Made by a program: the position numbers and the translations under genes. Of a DNA stretch of 64,000 nt, positions 63,418 to 64,000 are shown one piece after another. Under the pieces are notes generated by a model, which was given only the letters and a program-made list of their open reading frames with translations, had not been told where the DNA came from and searched no databases. Origin of the DNA: Mugil cephalus. Lineage: Eukaryota; Chordata; Actinopteri; Mugiliformes; Mugilidae. Position 1 is the stretch's first letter. Each line of letters begins with the position of its first letter. The stretch is taken from the NCBI RefSeq assembly GCF_022458985.1, contig NC_061771.1:27582001-27646000 (forward strand). Reading direction: 5' to 3'.

Positions 63418-63502
63418 ATATAAAAATAATCCATTCTGCGCCACATCTATCGCTTCCACAATTAATCTCCCGTCAAATGAGTTGCCAATGACTTAGGATA
63501 AT

Positions 63503-63508
63503 AATAAA
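63503..63508 (+). promoter_or_regulatory. Polyadenylation signal of lysozyme-like gene 2
   Basis: AATAAA 86 bases after the stop codon. Confidence 0.55.
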
Positions 63509-63509
63509 A

Positions 63510-64000
63510 ACCAAGCATGTTTTACCGTGTTGTTTCATTCATTGTGTCTCTACTTCGTATTCATGCGTGAAGCATTCTGATACAATAGAGAGTCGGGGGA
63601 TCACAGATGGCAACGTTAGCTTTTAAACCAAAGGACCTGAGCAGATATAATGTAGATATAAGGTTGGACCAGACTCCCACATATCTGCTCTTTGCTTAGA
63701 ATAAGATTAATAATGTGTCCCCTGAGTCCTAGTTGTCATCTTCACAGTGAAAGCAGCAGTTCAGCTGCTTCTCAACCGCACTAACAACACTAAATAAATA
63801 CCAGAAATATATATATATATATATAAATACAAGGAGCAAGAGAAATCTGTTGAATTAAAAGCTAATAAGTGCAGTGTCTTATCTCTTAAACTTGTCTTGT
63901 CCTATCATGTCTTGTCTCTTCTTATTCAGTCTTGTCTTCGTTTCCTGTCTCTTCGCTCCTTGTTGTGTCTCGTCATGTCTTGTTTTATTCTATCTTATCT
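63510..64000. other. Right edge, no gene seen
   Basis: A TA microsatellite at about 63810-63826 and a CTTGTCT-rich stretch at the end. No third lysozyme-like copy begins before the edge. Confidence 0.5.

Overview
This is vertebrate, almost certainly teleost, nuclear DNA. Genes are split by GT-AG introns, gene density is low, and microsatellites and decayed non-autonomous transposons of fish type are frequent. Everything comes from reading the sequence and from remembered family knowledge; no database search was run.

Layout. (1) 493-2399 (+): the last three coding exons of pus10 (tRNA pseudouridine synthase); the rest of the gene lies to the left of the window. (2) 24984 down to 7574 (-): a complete 13-exon coding set for akt3, a serine/threonine kinase. 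It assembles without gaps to 479 residues, the length of human AKT3. pus10 and akt3 are tail to tail, and 2.8-7.5 kb holds their 3' regions, rich in simple repeats. A GC-rich block at 30.5-31.3 kb may carry the akt3 promoter and a non-coding first exon. (3) 35123-37970 (+): a three-exon gene of 115 residues recognised as spmip3 (C1orf100-like, sperm microtubule inner protein). C1orf100 is also close to AKT3 in human. (4) 38-48.6 kb: no gene seen; transposon remnants and a 1.3-kb minisatellite. (5) 48.68-55.95 kb and 58.33-63.51 kb (+): two tandem paralogous genes for secreted proteins of 344 and 272 residues, with the cysteine pattern and intron positions of C-type lysozyme/alpha-lactalbumin.

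The tandem pair is the main discovery candidate. Both proteins keep all eight lysozyme cysteines and an alpha-lactalbumin-type Asp-rich calcium loop, but both have lost the two catalytic acids (Glu35 and Asp52 of hen lysozyme). Each carries a long insertion between the second and third conserved cysteines, and in each the insertion holds two furin-type R-x-[K/R]-R sites 60 or 64 residues apart. If cleaved, each precursor would become an N-terminal and a C-terminal chain joined by the two expected inter-chain disulfides, with a released connecting peptide. This resembles the organisation of insulin on a lysozyme fold. The paralogues differ in the insertion: Thr-rich mucin-like plus strongly acidic in the first, Gly-Glu-Ser repeats plus Pro/Arg-rich in the second.

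I do not know a named family with this architecture, and its function is unknown to me.
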